Assembly (NCBI GenBank): GCA_032622095.1
Contig: CP136064.1
Span: 132,999,129-133,063,128, forward strand
DNA length: 64,000 nt
Direction: 5' to 3'
Source: Siphonodentalium dalli
Taxonomy: Eukaryota > Mollusca > Scaphopoda > Gadilida > Siphonodentaliidae
Shown: piece after piece, positions 1 to 9,852 of the stretch
Numbering within the stretch: the stretch's first letter is position 1
Layout of the letters: each line of letters begins with the position of its first letter
Notes under the pieces: model-generated
What the model saw: only the letters and a program-made list of their open reading frames with translations
The model's database searches: none
Told to the model about the DNA's origin: nothing
Program-made: the position numbers and the translations under genes

Positions 1-808
1 TTAGTCTCTGTTCACACTTTGAACGGACAAGATAGTATACGATTCTATGGAAGGGTTTTTTGTTTTATTCTCTTTCCCACCTAATTTTATACTTTTGGAT
101 TTTCTCTCGGTTAAAGACCAGAAGTTTGTCATAAAAAAATATTCGGCCATTTTTGCTTCTGACCAATAAGGCGATATTTTCTGGAATTATGGGGCGTTGG
201 ACCCGTTAAATTAAGGCGACGGGACAAACCGACAATCTGTTTATTTATTCCATGCACGGTCAGGAAATCAGTGGTTATAATGAATTTATCTTTGAGCGAA
301 TCTACGTTATTCTCTCGGCGTTGATGACTGTTATTCCCTTTCGTTTCCACTCATTAATGTCCATCACCGTCTCGCTAAATCCTCTGTGTTATTATGCCAA
401 ATTGTTTGGGACGTCAGTTTTATTGGTTTATGTTCTACCACTTCTAAAAAGGTACACCAGGCCACAACAACGTCCTGCCAAAAAGGGTTTATTACTTTTC
501 TTTCACAAATCTGAACATATTTTGAACCATATGTTGGGAATAGCCTATCATTCGTTAACTCTGGTGGTGCTAAATTGCTCCAGAATGCATTGTTAGTAAT
601 ACGCGTCTACAGATGCAAGTTATTTTCATGGCATCTATCAGGAATTTCATGTTATTCATTCTCAGGCCACCATGTTCATAATCTAGACAAAGATGTGAAT
701 GTTTTATTCCGTCGCGTTTCCCATTCCACACGAAATGGAACAATATAGTATTGAGTTCGTCTATGAATTTCTTATCAGGGTTTGGCAATGATAAGAATAA
801 GTCGACCA

Positions 809-816
809 ATTTCAGT
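809..816. repeat. Target site duplication, left copy (ATTTCAGT)
   Basis: Exact 8-bp match to 2311-2318, immediately outside the two ends of the palindrome-array element. Shifting the element boundary by one base on each side would give 6 bp or an imperfect 10 bp instead, so 8 bp is the best but not the only reading. Confidence 0.8.
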
Positions 817-2310
817 ATGGCAAGCCAAACCGCTATTTAATATTAATTTTACTTAAGTAAAATAAAATTACACTTTATTTTACTTAAGTGAAATAAAATG
901 TCCTTTTATTTAACTTAAGTGAAATAACGGTCATTTTTTATTTTACTTAAGTAAAAAACTATTTTACTTAAGTAAAATTAACCATGTTTTAACTTAAGTA
1001 GAATTCTTTTTTACTTAAGTAAAATAAAAAATGACCTTTATTTTACTTAAGTAAAAAAGAATTCTACTTAAGTAAAATAATGCGTTAATTTTACTTAAGT
1101 AAAATAAATGACATCTATCGATGACCGGTAGATGGCGTTTATTTCACTTAAGTGAAATAAAGCGCCCACTATGGGAGTAATCTTGCAAACTAATAATTTC
1201 TCCCTTGGCACGTACGCCGGGAGTGCTGTTCATGTTCGTGAGAAAGTTAGCTCCCGTTGTGTATTATAAATGGCGGATTTCTTCCATTTACTAATAATAG
1301 GCCTAACGGCAGATTCAGTCGATACAACACTGGACTCAATTTCCAGGGTTATACGAGAGACTGATAGACTGAAGGGGGTATAGGAGATTTGCATCGCACG
1401 GAGATCAGAATACGTACCGCTGTTGTCAAAAAACTTCTAACCTGACAACTCGAGGGAACTATAACCAATACATATATTGCACCCAGTGAGATGTAATAAG
1501 AGAGCACCTAGAGACTATAATAAATTCGCCCACTGCATGTACCATCATAATAAGATCTAATAAGCATCAAACTTCGCACCACATATTTTAGCAGTTTTCT
1601 CTGATTATAGCTGTACCAGCAGTGGGTGTGGAATGTTTTAAATTTTATTGCATGATGTTGGTGCTATAAGCTGTCTGTATTGTTTTGAGAGAGAGTGTGA
1701 GTTATAGTAAATACGTCTTTAATCTATCTAAGTATTTTACAACTGCCGAGTGGCTCTGTGGCACACATGTTCTGTATCACCCGTTGGTGGAAATCATTAA
1801 TAACTCTTAACACCCGGTTGCACTTTATTTTACTTAAGTAAAATAAATGACATCTATCTATGACCGGTAGATGGCGTTTATTTCACTTAAGTGAAATAAA
1901 CCCAAATGTTCATTTATTTTACTTAAGTAAAAAAGAATTTTACTTAAGTTAAATAAAAACTGTGTTTTATTTCACTTAAGTGAAATTCTTTTTTACTTAA
2001 GTAAAATAAAAAAGGGCGTAACATAATGGTAATTTTATTTCACTTAAGTAAAATTAGTGTGCGTTTTAATTTTACTTAAGTAAAATAAAATGTCATTTTA
2101 TTTTACTTAAGTAAAATAAAGTGTCATTTTATTTTACTTAAGTAAAATAAAACCATGTAGATGGCGCTTTATTTCACTTAAGTAAAATAAAATGACACTT
2201 TATTTTACTTAAGTAAAATAAAATGACACTTTATTTCACTTAAGTGAAATAAAGTGTCATTTTATTTTACTTAAGTAAAATTAATATTAAATAGCGGTTT
2301 GGCTTGCCAT
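817..2310. mobile_element. Non-autonomous terminal-inverted-repeat element built of about 25 CTTAAG-centred palindromes
   Basis: A 1494-bp insertion in the L1/Tx1 relic. It begins ATGGCAAGCCAAACCGC and ends with the exact complement. The inverted repeats continue for some 50 bp nearly perfectly, with similarity to about 80 bp. The target duplication ATTTCAGT (809-816 and 2311-2318) is 8 bp, the size typical of hAT-type insertion; that family assignment is inference. A left block (about 846-1160) has 11 and a right block (about 1828-2281) has 14 copies of a 16-18-bp palindrome, TTTTACTTAAGTAAAA or TTTCACTTAAGTGAAA. A ~650-bp centre (1165-1820) lacks them and has no convincing ORF. A ~80-bp segment around the GACATCTAT...CCGGTAGATGGCG spacer is repeated directly at the inner edge of both blocks. 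Confidence 0.9.
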
Positions 2311-3774
2311 ATTTCAGTATAAGCCTATAAGGTATGATTTTATCACAACAATCTCCCCAGGGGTGTTAATAATGTATGTTGCCATTTGCCAATTGATTGC
2401 TTGACTTCTTCTAATCGACTCCTATAATTGAGTTCAACTATTTCTGATAGGTGTGTACTGAATTGTTTATAGCCAGAACTATGAATGTTTTCGATAACTT
2501 CATCTTACATTGTGGGATTGTTAGTCGTGCATATCTTTTTCGATCCGAGCCATATTATTGTACATTTGTCTATGATTACGCTGTGCCCAGAAATGTTAGC
2601 AAATATGTCATGTTCAGTCAATGCCGCCCATAGTCTAGCTTCATTTCCGTCGAGAATAATGGTGGTGTCGTCACCATATTGGTTTATTCTGTACTCTGTC
2701 ACTCGGAGAGTTATTCCTTTGATTGTTCTGTTTTGTCTTATCGTTGTAGCAAACACTTCCGCACAGACAGAGTAAAAACATGTATCTTGAAGGGGGCCTA
2801 CCTGTCGGCAGCCTCATAAGGTTTAAAAAGGGTAGAGATATAACCGTTAACTAATACAGGAGACTATCATTATAAAACGTTTTTATCCCAACGCTTAATA
2901 TCTTTCCCAAAATTGAATCTGTCACTGAAAACCATGATATGGAATCCATAGCTTTCTGAAAAGCTATCAGGAGGAACATTCCAGGTTTAGGTGTATGTTA
3001 GTTTCACGAATAAGGTCATATTTAATAATTCAATTGCTGCCTTGCTTAAAGTAATGTGAGACACTCAGGTCGGGTGATCAAATAGAATTGGAGAATAATC
3101 TTGTTCAAAGTAGTTGTTTTACAAATATTATATGTAAATTGACAACACACACCGTCATTCTTATATATTAATTAAATGCAATGACTGTCGATGGCGAAAT
3201 CGTTTTCGTTAGTTTATCGCCGTTAGATGCGTCCGAATCGAGTAGTAAATATTTACAATTGAGCATAGTTCAGACGATGTTTTCTTTGGAGTGTTACGGT
3301 CAATTTAGTTGAGATTTTCGGCGATGTTAGTAGAATGTTACATTCCTACGGTTGACATAGCACCTGAATACTAATTGATCAGTTCCACGCACCCGAAATA
3401 GTACATAATATGTCTTTAATTCTTTTTCGGAATCAGGGTTATGACGCCTTGTTCTTGTGTTATCGACATGTCCCCCTTTGATAAATGAATCATTGAGGGA
3501 GTTAAGGAAATAACTATGTCCTTCCAGATCATTTTATAGAATCTATAGTCAAACCATCAGGGGCGGGGTGATTTACCGTTTTTGAAGTGACGGAGTGCAT
3601 TTGAGAGCTCGTCATATGTTATTTGCCCTTCTATGGAATCAGCTTGGGTGGGAGACAGCTGGAGTGTTTATATTTATATTATGGGGAATGTTTTGGTGAG
3701 TTTCGTCCTTAGTTGAATGATTTGAATATGATATCTCCATGTGTTGTGCGTGAAAGAGAATAGAGAATTTCAAA

Positions 3775-3957
3775 GATTGTGTCGTGCTAATGATTGTGTC
3801 GTGCTAATGATTGTGTCGTGCTAATGATTGCTAATGATTGTGTGGTGCTAATGATTGTGTGGTGCTAATGATTGTATCGTGCTAATGATTGTGTCGTGCT
3901 AATGATTGTGTCGTGCTAATGATTGTGTCGTGCTAATGATTGTGTCGTGCTAATGAT
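3775..3957. repeat. Minisatellite, 17-bp unit
   Basis: About ten tandem copies of GTGTCGTGCTAATGATT, with one shortened unit (GCTAATGATT) in the middle and point variants (GTGTGG, GTATCG). It lies just upstream (minus-strand sense) of the L1/Tx1 relic. No function is visible. Confidence 0.95.
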
Positions 3958-4059
3958 CTCGTTCTCTTCTGATATTTTCTGCCCCGACTAGTCAATAATT
4001 TCGGTTAGTGATTTTGAGATAATATGCCTTTTTTCCATATTAAGAAAATATCTTGCAGG

Positions 4060-4571
4060 TTTTTCGCCATCTTCAATAAATTTTGCCTCAATCCCTATTG
4101 GAGATGGACGTATTTCATTCTGTGTTTCCAAAATTCTACCCCAGAGCATTCATCATTGGTGGATTGGCATTACAATGTGTCGAACAGATCTACCAATACA
4201 ACAAAGCTATCTACTTCAATGATCACCAAACAGCGAGCAAAATATTATCAATCTACGACCCTAGTCAATTTAAACGTTTGTGAAGAATAGTGCAAAATTT
4301 CGATTATGAAATGTGGGATGATATTGTGTACACTGTTATGAAAACGGGCGTCAAAGAGAAATTTACGCAAATTACAAAATTTAAGAACTGCTTTACCTGT
4401 ACATATCCGAAGATTCTTTCTGAAACCACACCAAATGATCTACGATGGGGAAATGGATGCTCGTTCAATGATTCTCTTGTGTATGAACCTGAACTCTGGA
4501 GTTGTGACAAATTACTAGGCAAAATCTTATGGATGCTAGAAAGAAACTCATGGATTAAAAGTTTTATATAA
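4060..4571 (+). pseudogene. NADAR-domain (YbiA-like) protein relic with one in-frame stop
   Basis: The frame running 4083-4571 reads FYPRAF...CVEQIYQYNKAI, then DPSQFKRL, a TGA at 4281-4283, then RIVQNFDYEMWDDIVYTVMK, and further on PNDLRWGNG and LLGKILWMLER. This is the order of conserved blocks of the NADAR family (PF08719, YbiA-like enzymes acting on N-glycosidic bonds of ADP-ribose or riboflavin-pathway intermediates): an N/F-Y-P start, the C-x-EQ-YQY helix, a KRLGR-like turn, the NFD-WD helix and the WGxG loop. The stop falls where the family usually has glycine, consistent with a single GGA to TGA change. The domain otherwise looks complete (~165 codons). No clear start codon or promoter is seen; the surroundings are L1 relics on the opposite strand, so it may have arrived within a mobile element or as a processed copy. 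Confidence 0.75.
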
Positions 4572-4599
4572 GTTACTCTTATTTTTGTTCTTACTCCCC

Positions 4600-5105
4600 T
4601 GATCTCCAGTACAGGGGAAGGGGGCACTGCTGCCCCGAAATACATCTTGAGGTTATCTACGTTTGACGACTAACATAATTGTTTACGCCGCTGACCCTCT
4701 ATCAACGCCGTTCTATAACGTGATGTTAGTCAATTAATGTCAAATGTTTCTCACTTTCATTTGTATCTATCGTCCACCGTTGGTCAATGTTAGTTACAGT
4801 TGATGTTATTGTGAGTTACATTTGACGTAAATTTAAAGGTCACCAAATGGTCACTAAACAGTTTCTGTCATTTTAAAAACGTCATATGTAACTAGCATCA
4901 ACCCTAGAACGATATAACGGTTACCATTGACGTTAATTGACTTAACGGCCTTTAATTCGTCCTTTTTATGACTTTTGTATGCCTTTAATTAAAGTCAAAT
5001 GTAACTAACTTCAAAATGTATACTACTCTACTTTATCGATACTATAGTGCTGTTTTAGTTCTATATGAATCTCTGTCTGTGTAGGTAACTTACATATCAT
5101 CTTTA
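4600..5105. other. No gene seen
   Basis: AT-rich DNA with scattered GTCAAATGT/GTTAACGT-like words in both orientations, but no regular period, ORF or RNA gene that I can support. Confidence 0.5.
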
Positions 5106-5109
5106 CTCT

Positions 5110-5930
5110 TTATACATGTTGTATGTTATGAAGATTATAATAAAACTTATAATATAAGTTAATTTGTTCAGTTTGTGTGTTGGCGAATACAACTGTGAAT
5201 TCTGACAGATCCAGTCTATGTTTAGTTTTAGAAAATATCCATTCTATCATTTCTTCCCACGGCGCTCTTATTTTGATACAATTCCAAAATATATGATCGA
5301 TTGTTTCCTGTTTAAGACCACAAAATGCGTATAAATCTGATATAAATATTTTCTCTTTTTTTTTACCTAGAATTATAGTATTAACTCGGTATTGGAACCA
5401 CCTATATCTGGTATCCGTGGAGCAGGTGAAAGGTCTACTCTGGGCTATCAAGCGACATTTCTTTTCGACTGTTACATTCAATTCGATTTCCCACTTCCTC
5501 ATAAAGTCAGTTTTCAGTTATGAGCTACTTAGGATAGTGTTTATATGTTGAGTGTCAGCAATTGAGAGACAACGTAGTTGGAATGGCATAATTGGATTTT
5601 CTAATGGTTGATTATGTTGCCCAAATTGACGGGAATCTAGAAAGGATTTAATACATGTTGTGATTGTGTTGAATGAAATGACATTTATTTTCAGTTCGGT
5701 GTCTTATTCATTCTACGTAAGAAATAACGTGTCCATTTTGCGTGATGAGATAATTCACATAGCACACACCTTTTCGCTCATAATCATAGTATTATAACCC
5801 CCTTTCCTTCGTATTTATGTAGGTGTCTCGAATAACGTTGCTATATGCAACTTCTACAGTTAGTGGAACGAGTCGATCACAATAGTCAGCCCAGGATTCG
5901 ATTACTTCTGACCAAAATTAATTTTTAATA
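5110..5930 (-). pseudogene. L1/Tx1-type LINE ORF2 C-terminal relic
   Basis: The open stretch 5502-5110 encodes a block with RYRWFQYRVNTIILG, a Cys-rich FCGLKQETIDHIFWNC segment and a lysine/tyrosine-rich tail. It matches the C-terminal domain of the L1/Tx1 copy at 57780-58327 (LQWFQYRINTRILG, CNRCNLPENITHIFYEC). The upstream DNA to about 5930 keeps weaker similarity in broken frames. The C-x2-C-like ... H-x3-6-C knuckle is the usual C-terminal feature of L1-clade ORF2p. It is a separate copy from the relic at 1-3660. Internally deleted: ORF1p remains lie directly upstream, with endonuclease and RT missing between. Confidence 0.8.
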
Positions 5931-6190
5931 TTCTTTACATATTTTCTTAAGGTGTCAACTTTTTGTATCATAACTTTGTCTGTCTCGCCTTCAGTTTCGG
6001 TTATGCCTTTAATTCGAATGCTATCTTTCCTCGTGTATTGTTCATAGTCATTAAGTTTGTACCACTGGTCATGGCAATCCTTCCCAAGCTTTTTTTTTGT
6101 GTCGCATTAGATTCCTCGTTTCTTCAAGAATTCGCTTTGATGTTTCTAATTCGCTGACCCTCTGTTCGAATTTATTAATTTTGTCACTTC
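5930..6190 (-). pseudogene. L1/Tx1 ORF1p-like relic (coiled coil plus RRM start)
   Basis: Reading the minus strand from about 6190, one frame gives a coiled-coil segment (KINKFEQRVSELETSKRIL). After a short frameshifted gap another frame gives WYKLNDYEQYTRKDSIRIKG followed by ITETEGETDK. The motif D-Y-E-Q-Y-x-R-K-x-S-I-R-I-x-G-I is the conserved entry of the RNA-binding domain of L1 ORF1 proteins. It sits directly 5' of the ORF2 C-terminal relic, as expected for a LINE that lost its middle. Short and broken, but the motif is distinctive. Confidence 0.7.
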
Positions 6191-6224
6191 GCGTTTTGGG
6201 GTTTGTGTGTACGTACCTATATTA

Positions 6225-6425
6225 CATGGAATAATGTCGGTTTATTTGGACATTTTCATGTGTATGTTTTCAAGGCTGGTCACATGGACGCGGCAACAGG
6301 GTGTTGAAGTGTATGTGTAATCGTGTACTCATATTGCCTAGGATACTGTCGGGTCTGTTTGAATATTTCACGCGCATGCTCTCATACTGGCCACATGTAG
6401 GGACATGGCGACATGGTGTTGCGAG
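6225..6425. repeat. Two degenerate ~125-bp repeat units, related to 7545-7745
   Basis: Words such as GTCGGGTCTGTTTGAATATTTCA, CATGTGTATGTT and GGTCACATGGACG recur about every 125 bp here and again at 7545-7745. The four units are too diverged to be a recent array. Confidence 0.6.
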
Positions 6426-6440
6426 TTCGTACTTATATAT

Positions 6441-6562
6441 GCCATCAACGTCGTTTTTCGGTTGATCTATGAGCCTATGCGAAGCGGATTATACTAAGTA
6501 TGTTATGCGTCTCCTGGTCGATCTATAGGCTCATAGATCAACCGAAAAACGACGTTGATGGC
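6441..6562. repeat. Perfect 38-bp inverted repeat with 46-nt spacer
   Basis: The arms 6441-6478 and 6525-6562 are exact reverse complements (GCCATCAACGTCGTTTTTCG and so on), giving a strong hairpin. The right arm also contains a near-palindrome around GATCTAT...ATAGATC. It may be the footprint or a fold of a small foldback element. No target duplication is visible. Confidence 0.95.
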
Positions 6563-7544
6563 TTATAATTACAACGATAACACTTTATTTTCAACTATCT
6601 ACTATTGTTCCATCTCAGAAAATTAATTGCCCCAACATGATTTTCCGTTGGACGATCTCCGAATTTGGTTGATGGGCCGAAAATAAATTGGCCGAAATTG
6701 TCAACGACCAAGCAAACTTTCAGAAAATGAATATTTACACCTCAACTTCAATTTTCAGCAATAAACTATCTATGATAAAAAAATTACTTGTCTGGCTACG
6801 ATTTACGTTTAAAATGACTCAATAACAACTCAATAATTATCAACACACACAGAGTCGAATCCGAAGCGATTAGATAGCGATCTCCTGTAAAATTATTAAC
6901 TCCAGACTCCAGCCCAATGGCCGATGTACTAATATGTAAACAAATGCCCTGATCACATCTAATGTTCTCGTGACAAATGTCATGTCATTACCATTGTTAT
7001 GAAGCTGAAACATTTTTAATAGGGTTGTAATCGGGTAACACATTTTATTTATTCCCCATAAAACTATCCATGTTCATCAACCTGTTGATAAGTCTGATTC
7101 ATGATAATTTGTGTTCGCAGTAACTATACACGTTGTCATGGACGCTCTTTCGAAAATTGGACAAATGAAAAACGTGGCACGAACTTTGAGTGTTCAGTCG
7201 AGCGTTACAATAACATGAATACGGCTGAAATGAACTGACATAAGTATAGTATTGTGTCCGTAAGAAGCAGAAACATGCAATATAGATATCAACTACTTTT
7301 CCAAATGTTTCTAGCATTGAGTTTTCGAGTTGTTTTTTCGCTGAAATTCTAATGGAATTCTCGTTCCGCGCTTTCGCGTCATCCGGGGACGTCGTGTGGG
7401 GCGCCGGTTATAGACTCGCCCATTTTTCTTATAATGTCACTACGCGATGTGACTCGTCTACTGCAACATATGTGCACTGATAGACCAGGTCATGCGCTAG
7501 CCTCTCGGCCAATCAAATGCCCTCATTTCGACGTTGTAATTATA
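6563..7544. other. No gene seen
   Basis: AT-rich sequence with short open frames only. None has a recognisable motif or a sensible composition. Confidence 0.5.
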
Positions 7545-7745
7545 TTGCATGAGACACAGTCGGGTCTATTTTAAAATTGCATGTGTATGTCCACAAGGCA
7601 GGTCACATGGACGTGTCAAAGGGGGTTAGGTGTGTATAATTATTAACTTATTGCATGGCGCACTAGATCGTGTCTGTTAGAACATTTCATGTGTATGTTC
7701 TTAGAGCTTGCCATATGGGCGTGGCGACAAGGGGTTTGGTTGTAA
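7545..7745. repeat. Second pair of the ~125-bp degenerate repeat
   Basis: Shares GTCGGGTCT, TGCATGTGTATGT, AGGTCACATGGACG and GGCGTGGCGACA-type words with 6225-6425 in the same order and orientation. A 20-bp word (GGTTGTAAGGACAGTGCATG) is also doubled at 7736-7779. Confidence 0.6.
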
Positions 7746-7779
7746 GGACAGTGCATGTTTGGTTGTAAGGACAGTGCAT

Positions 7780-8815
7780 GGGCGTCTCACCCTTCCCGCC
7801 AACTTTAGTAAAAAATGTCAACACCTGCAAAGTTCATGCCTTACAAAAGATCAATTGGAAAATTTACACCAAAACGTTGTTGAAACTGTTCTGGTAGTTT
7901 CAGATCCCAAATTGTGTTAGTGTAGAATGTGTTATGATTATAACAAAAGCCAACCATTGTCCTGCTTTCGGACAAATTTTAGAGTTAAATGCATTATGAA
8001 CAGTTCCAAATACCCCCCCCCCCCCCCCCGGTTTGAAAATATCCAACAGTTGGAAACATTGACGCATCAGTTGACGTGGGAATTTATGTCTGGCTGAAAG
8101 GACGTGATACAACGACGCGGCTAGACAGTGTGGGGGTGTCCAATTTGTAATCTATAACTTCACGTCACTTGAATCAGACATAAATTTCCAAGCTCCGTTA
8201 TCACCCCTTCCCTCGGGTTGCAATCTTCCAACAGATAGCTCAAGTTTTAATTAATGGAAATTTCCGACTGGTTAACACCACATTTGGACATATTACATCT
8301 TTCATCGAATTAATCTGATTTTTTTTTTAAAGCATGATCGCCAGTGGCTATCTTGGATTACTACATTTGATTTCATTGAAACTGCAGCAATCATTTCTGA
8401 GCGGATTATTCGGAATATGTAAGGACATTATCGTCTTTATATGGAAGCTATCGAATTAGACTGTTTGCAATTAAAAACATTGCCACCATCAGCCTTCTTT
8501 GATTTTGCATCATTAATTCCTTTGGCGCTCTCTACAACCATGATCGGGTGAAGTATATATATATATTATTTTAATTTATAATTTTTTTCAGATATTCGTT
8601 ATTAATTGTTGTAAAATAATTCATGGGCGATCTGATGCATGCATTTTGTTTTCTTGTACATCACTCTCTTTAAAACAACACTCTCTTTCTCAGGCGTATC
8701 GGCGACAGAGAAATGGCGATGACTTGTCACAGCTACTACCCAATTTGAACCTTACAGACGAACAGCTGTTCTTTCTAAACTACGCACAGGTACATATATA
8801 ACACAACATGCGTAG
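7780..8815. other. No gene seen; contains a poly-C tract
   Basis: A run of about 17 C lies at 8013-8029 followed by G-rich flanks. The rest shows no ORF above 70 codons with recognisable content. Confidence 0.5.
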
Positions 8816-9501
8816 TGTAGCAGAATCCCTGGGCGTTTTTATCTTGTCCTTGGTTTCATTCTTTCCTTCACGTTGTGTATTATTTTGGGATACGTTTATC
8901 TTAAAAACGACGATCCTCTGGTAAGTGTTCCAATATTTTATTTTGTGACGACGTATTCTATAGAAGTAGATACACGGTGAGGATGTATGACTGGAAGATG
9001 TCCGAAAACACACATTGGATCCAGAATTCTGGTCCAGTAATTATAGGGAATGGTCAATTTTGTTGCAGTAGCAAGTGACATATGTTTAAACTGGGGTATG
9101 TCAGAATACATAACTCATATGTCACATTTGTGGTTTTTCCTGTGTTCACCAAGTACAGTGTACCTAAATGACCAAATGGTTTGCACGCCTAAAATAACTT
9201 GGTGTCATTGTTGTCATCATATCCTGAAAGTACCTATGCAATGTTATGATACTAAGTAACAATATGTAATAATTTTTTTATATAACTTATTGTGCAGGTA
9301 GGTGCAGGAATCCGCATCACCATTCCTTGTGACCAACATTCCCATTAGTGGACATCTGTATTAAGTACGTTCTTGTGTCCTTACCCTGTTCCAGTTTGGA
9401 TTACACACTGTACTTTACAATAATCTGACTATCGAAGTTAGATAGTATCTAGGTTTTAGTAACCTTTAATAATTTGTCCATGGAAACATCGTTCTGTTAC
9501 A
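8816..9501. repeat. Dispersed ~690-bp repeat, copy 1
   Basis: Runs from TGTAGCAGAATCCCTG to GTTCTGTTACA and is similar over its whole length, with substitutions and small indels, to 31944-32647 in the same orientation. The ends of similarity are abrupt, so this is one repeat family rather than a segmental duplication. The minus-strand frame through it is open for about 77 codons in both copies but carries no known motif. I take it for an unclassified non-autonomous element. Confidence 0.85.
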
Positions 9502-9520
9502 TTCATCCCATACTCATGGA

Positions 9521-9544
9521 GATTTCACATCTGAATGTGAAATC
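9521..9544. repeat. Small hairpin
   Basis: GATTTCACAT-CTGA-ATGTGAAATC: a perfect 10-bp stem with a 4-nt loop, just outside the end of the dispersed repeat. A weaker hairpin (GAAGGATGT...ACATCTTC) follows within 40 nt. Confidence 0.7.
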
Positions 9545-9852
9545 TTAAGAGTTACAGACGGACAAAGAGAAGGATGTTTCTACATCTTCTCTGTGATTGA
9601 TGGTTGCCAGAATCTTTGTTTATGGTCTTTGTGTTTCTTAATTATATATTTATATATTATATATATTGGTTATACATAATTAAATTTCATATAGATATTC
9701 ATAACATTAAAAAATAAAAAAAATAAAAATTTCATCAAGGGTCATTACTTTTCTTCTCTTTTCATTATGTCAACTGCATTGTCACTTTGTTACTATATAC
9801 ACTTATAATACTATACGGAACATTGTGTTTCTTATTTAAGTTCTCATGTCAG

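Larger units (their letters stand above)
1..3660 (-). pseudogene. L1/Tx1-type LINE ORF2 relic (RT to C-terminal region), cut by the window edge and by an insertion
   Basis: Minus-strand remains of an L1/Tx1-clade reverse transcriptase, seen by aligning its six-frame pieces to the better copy at 54550-58327. In coding order: an RT N-terminal piece at about 3640-3510 (ITYDELSNALRHFKNGKS, then a degraded GFT-like segment); pieces like the KAFDTVSW block near 2960; the catalytic block at 2756-2505, where the usual YADD reads YGDD (INQYGDDTTIILDG); then, beyond the insertion at 817-2310, the SLPNP...FVWN...GGLRMNN block at 809-570; and a diverged C-terminal region down to about 129. Stops and frameshifts are numerous, so it cannot be functional. 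The two halves join in one reading register when the insertion is removed. The 5' end near 3660 is approximate. High confidence in family, moderate in limits. Confidence 0.85.

Noticed and set aside
3775-3957. CRISPR-like array
   Set aside because: Units are 17 bp without distinct spacers, in a eukaryotic context; it is a simple minisatellite.
8780-9013. Minus-strand 77-codon frame conserved in 31929-32276
   Set aside because: Conservation follows from the dispersed repeat; the frame has indel differences near its ends and no motif.
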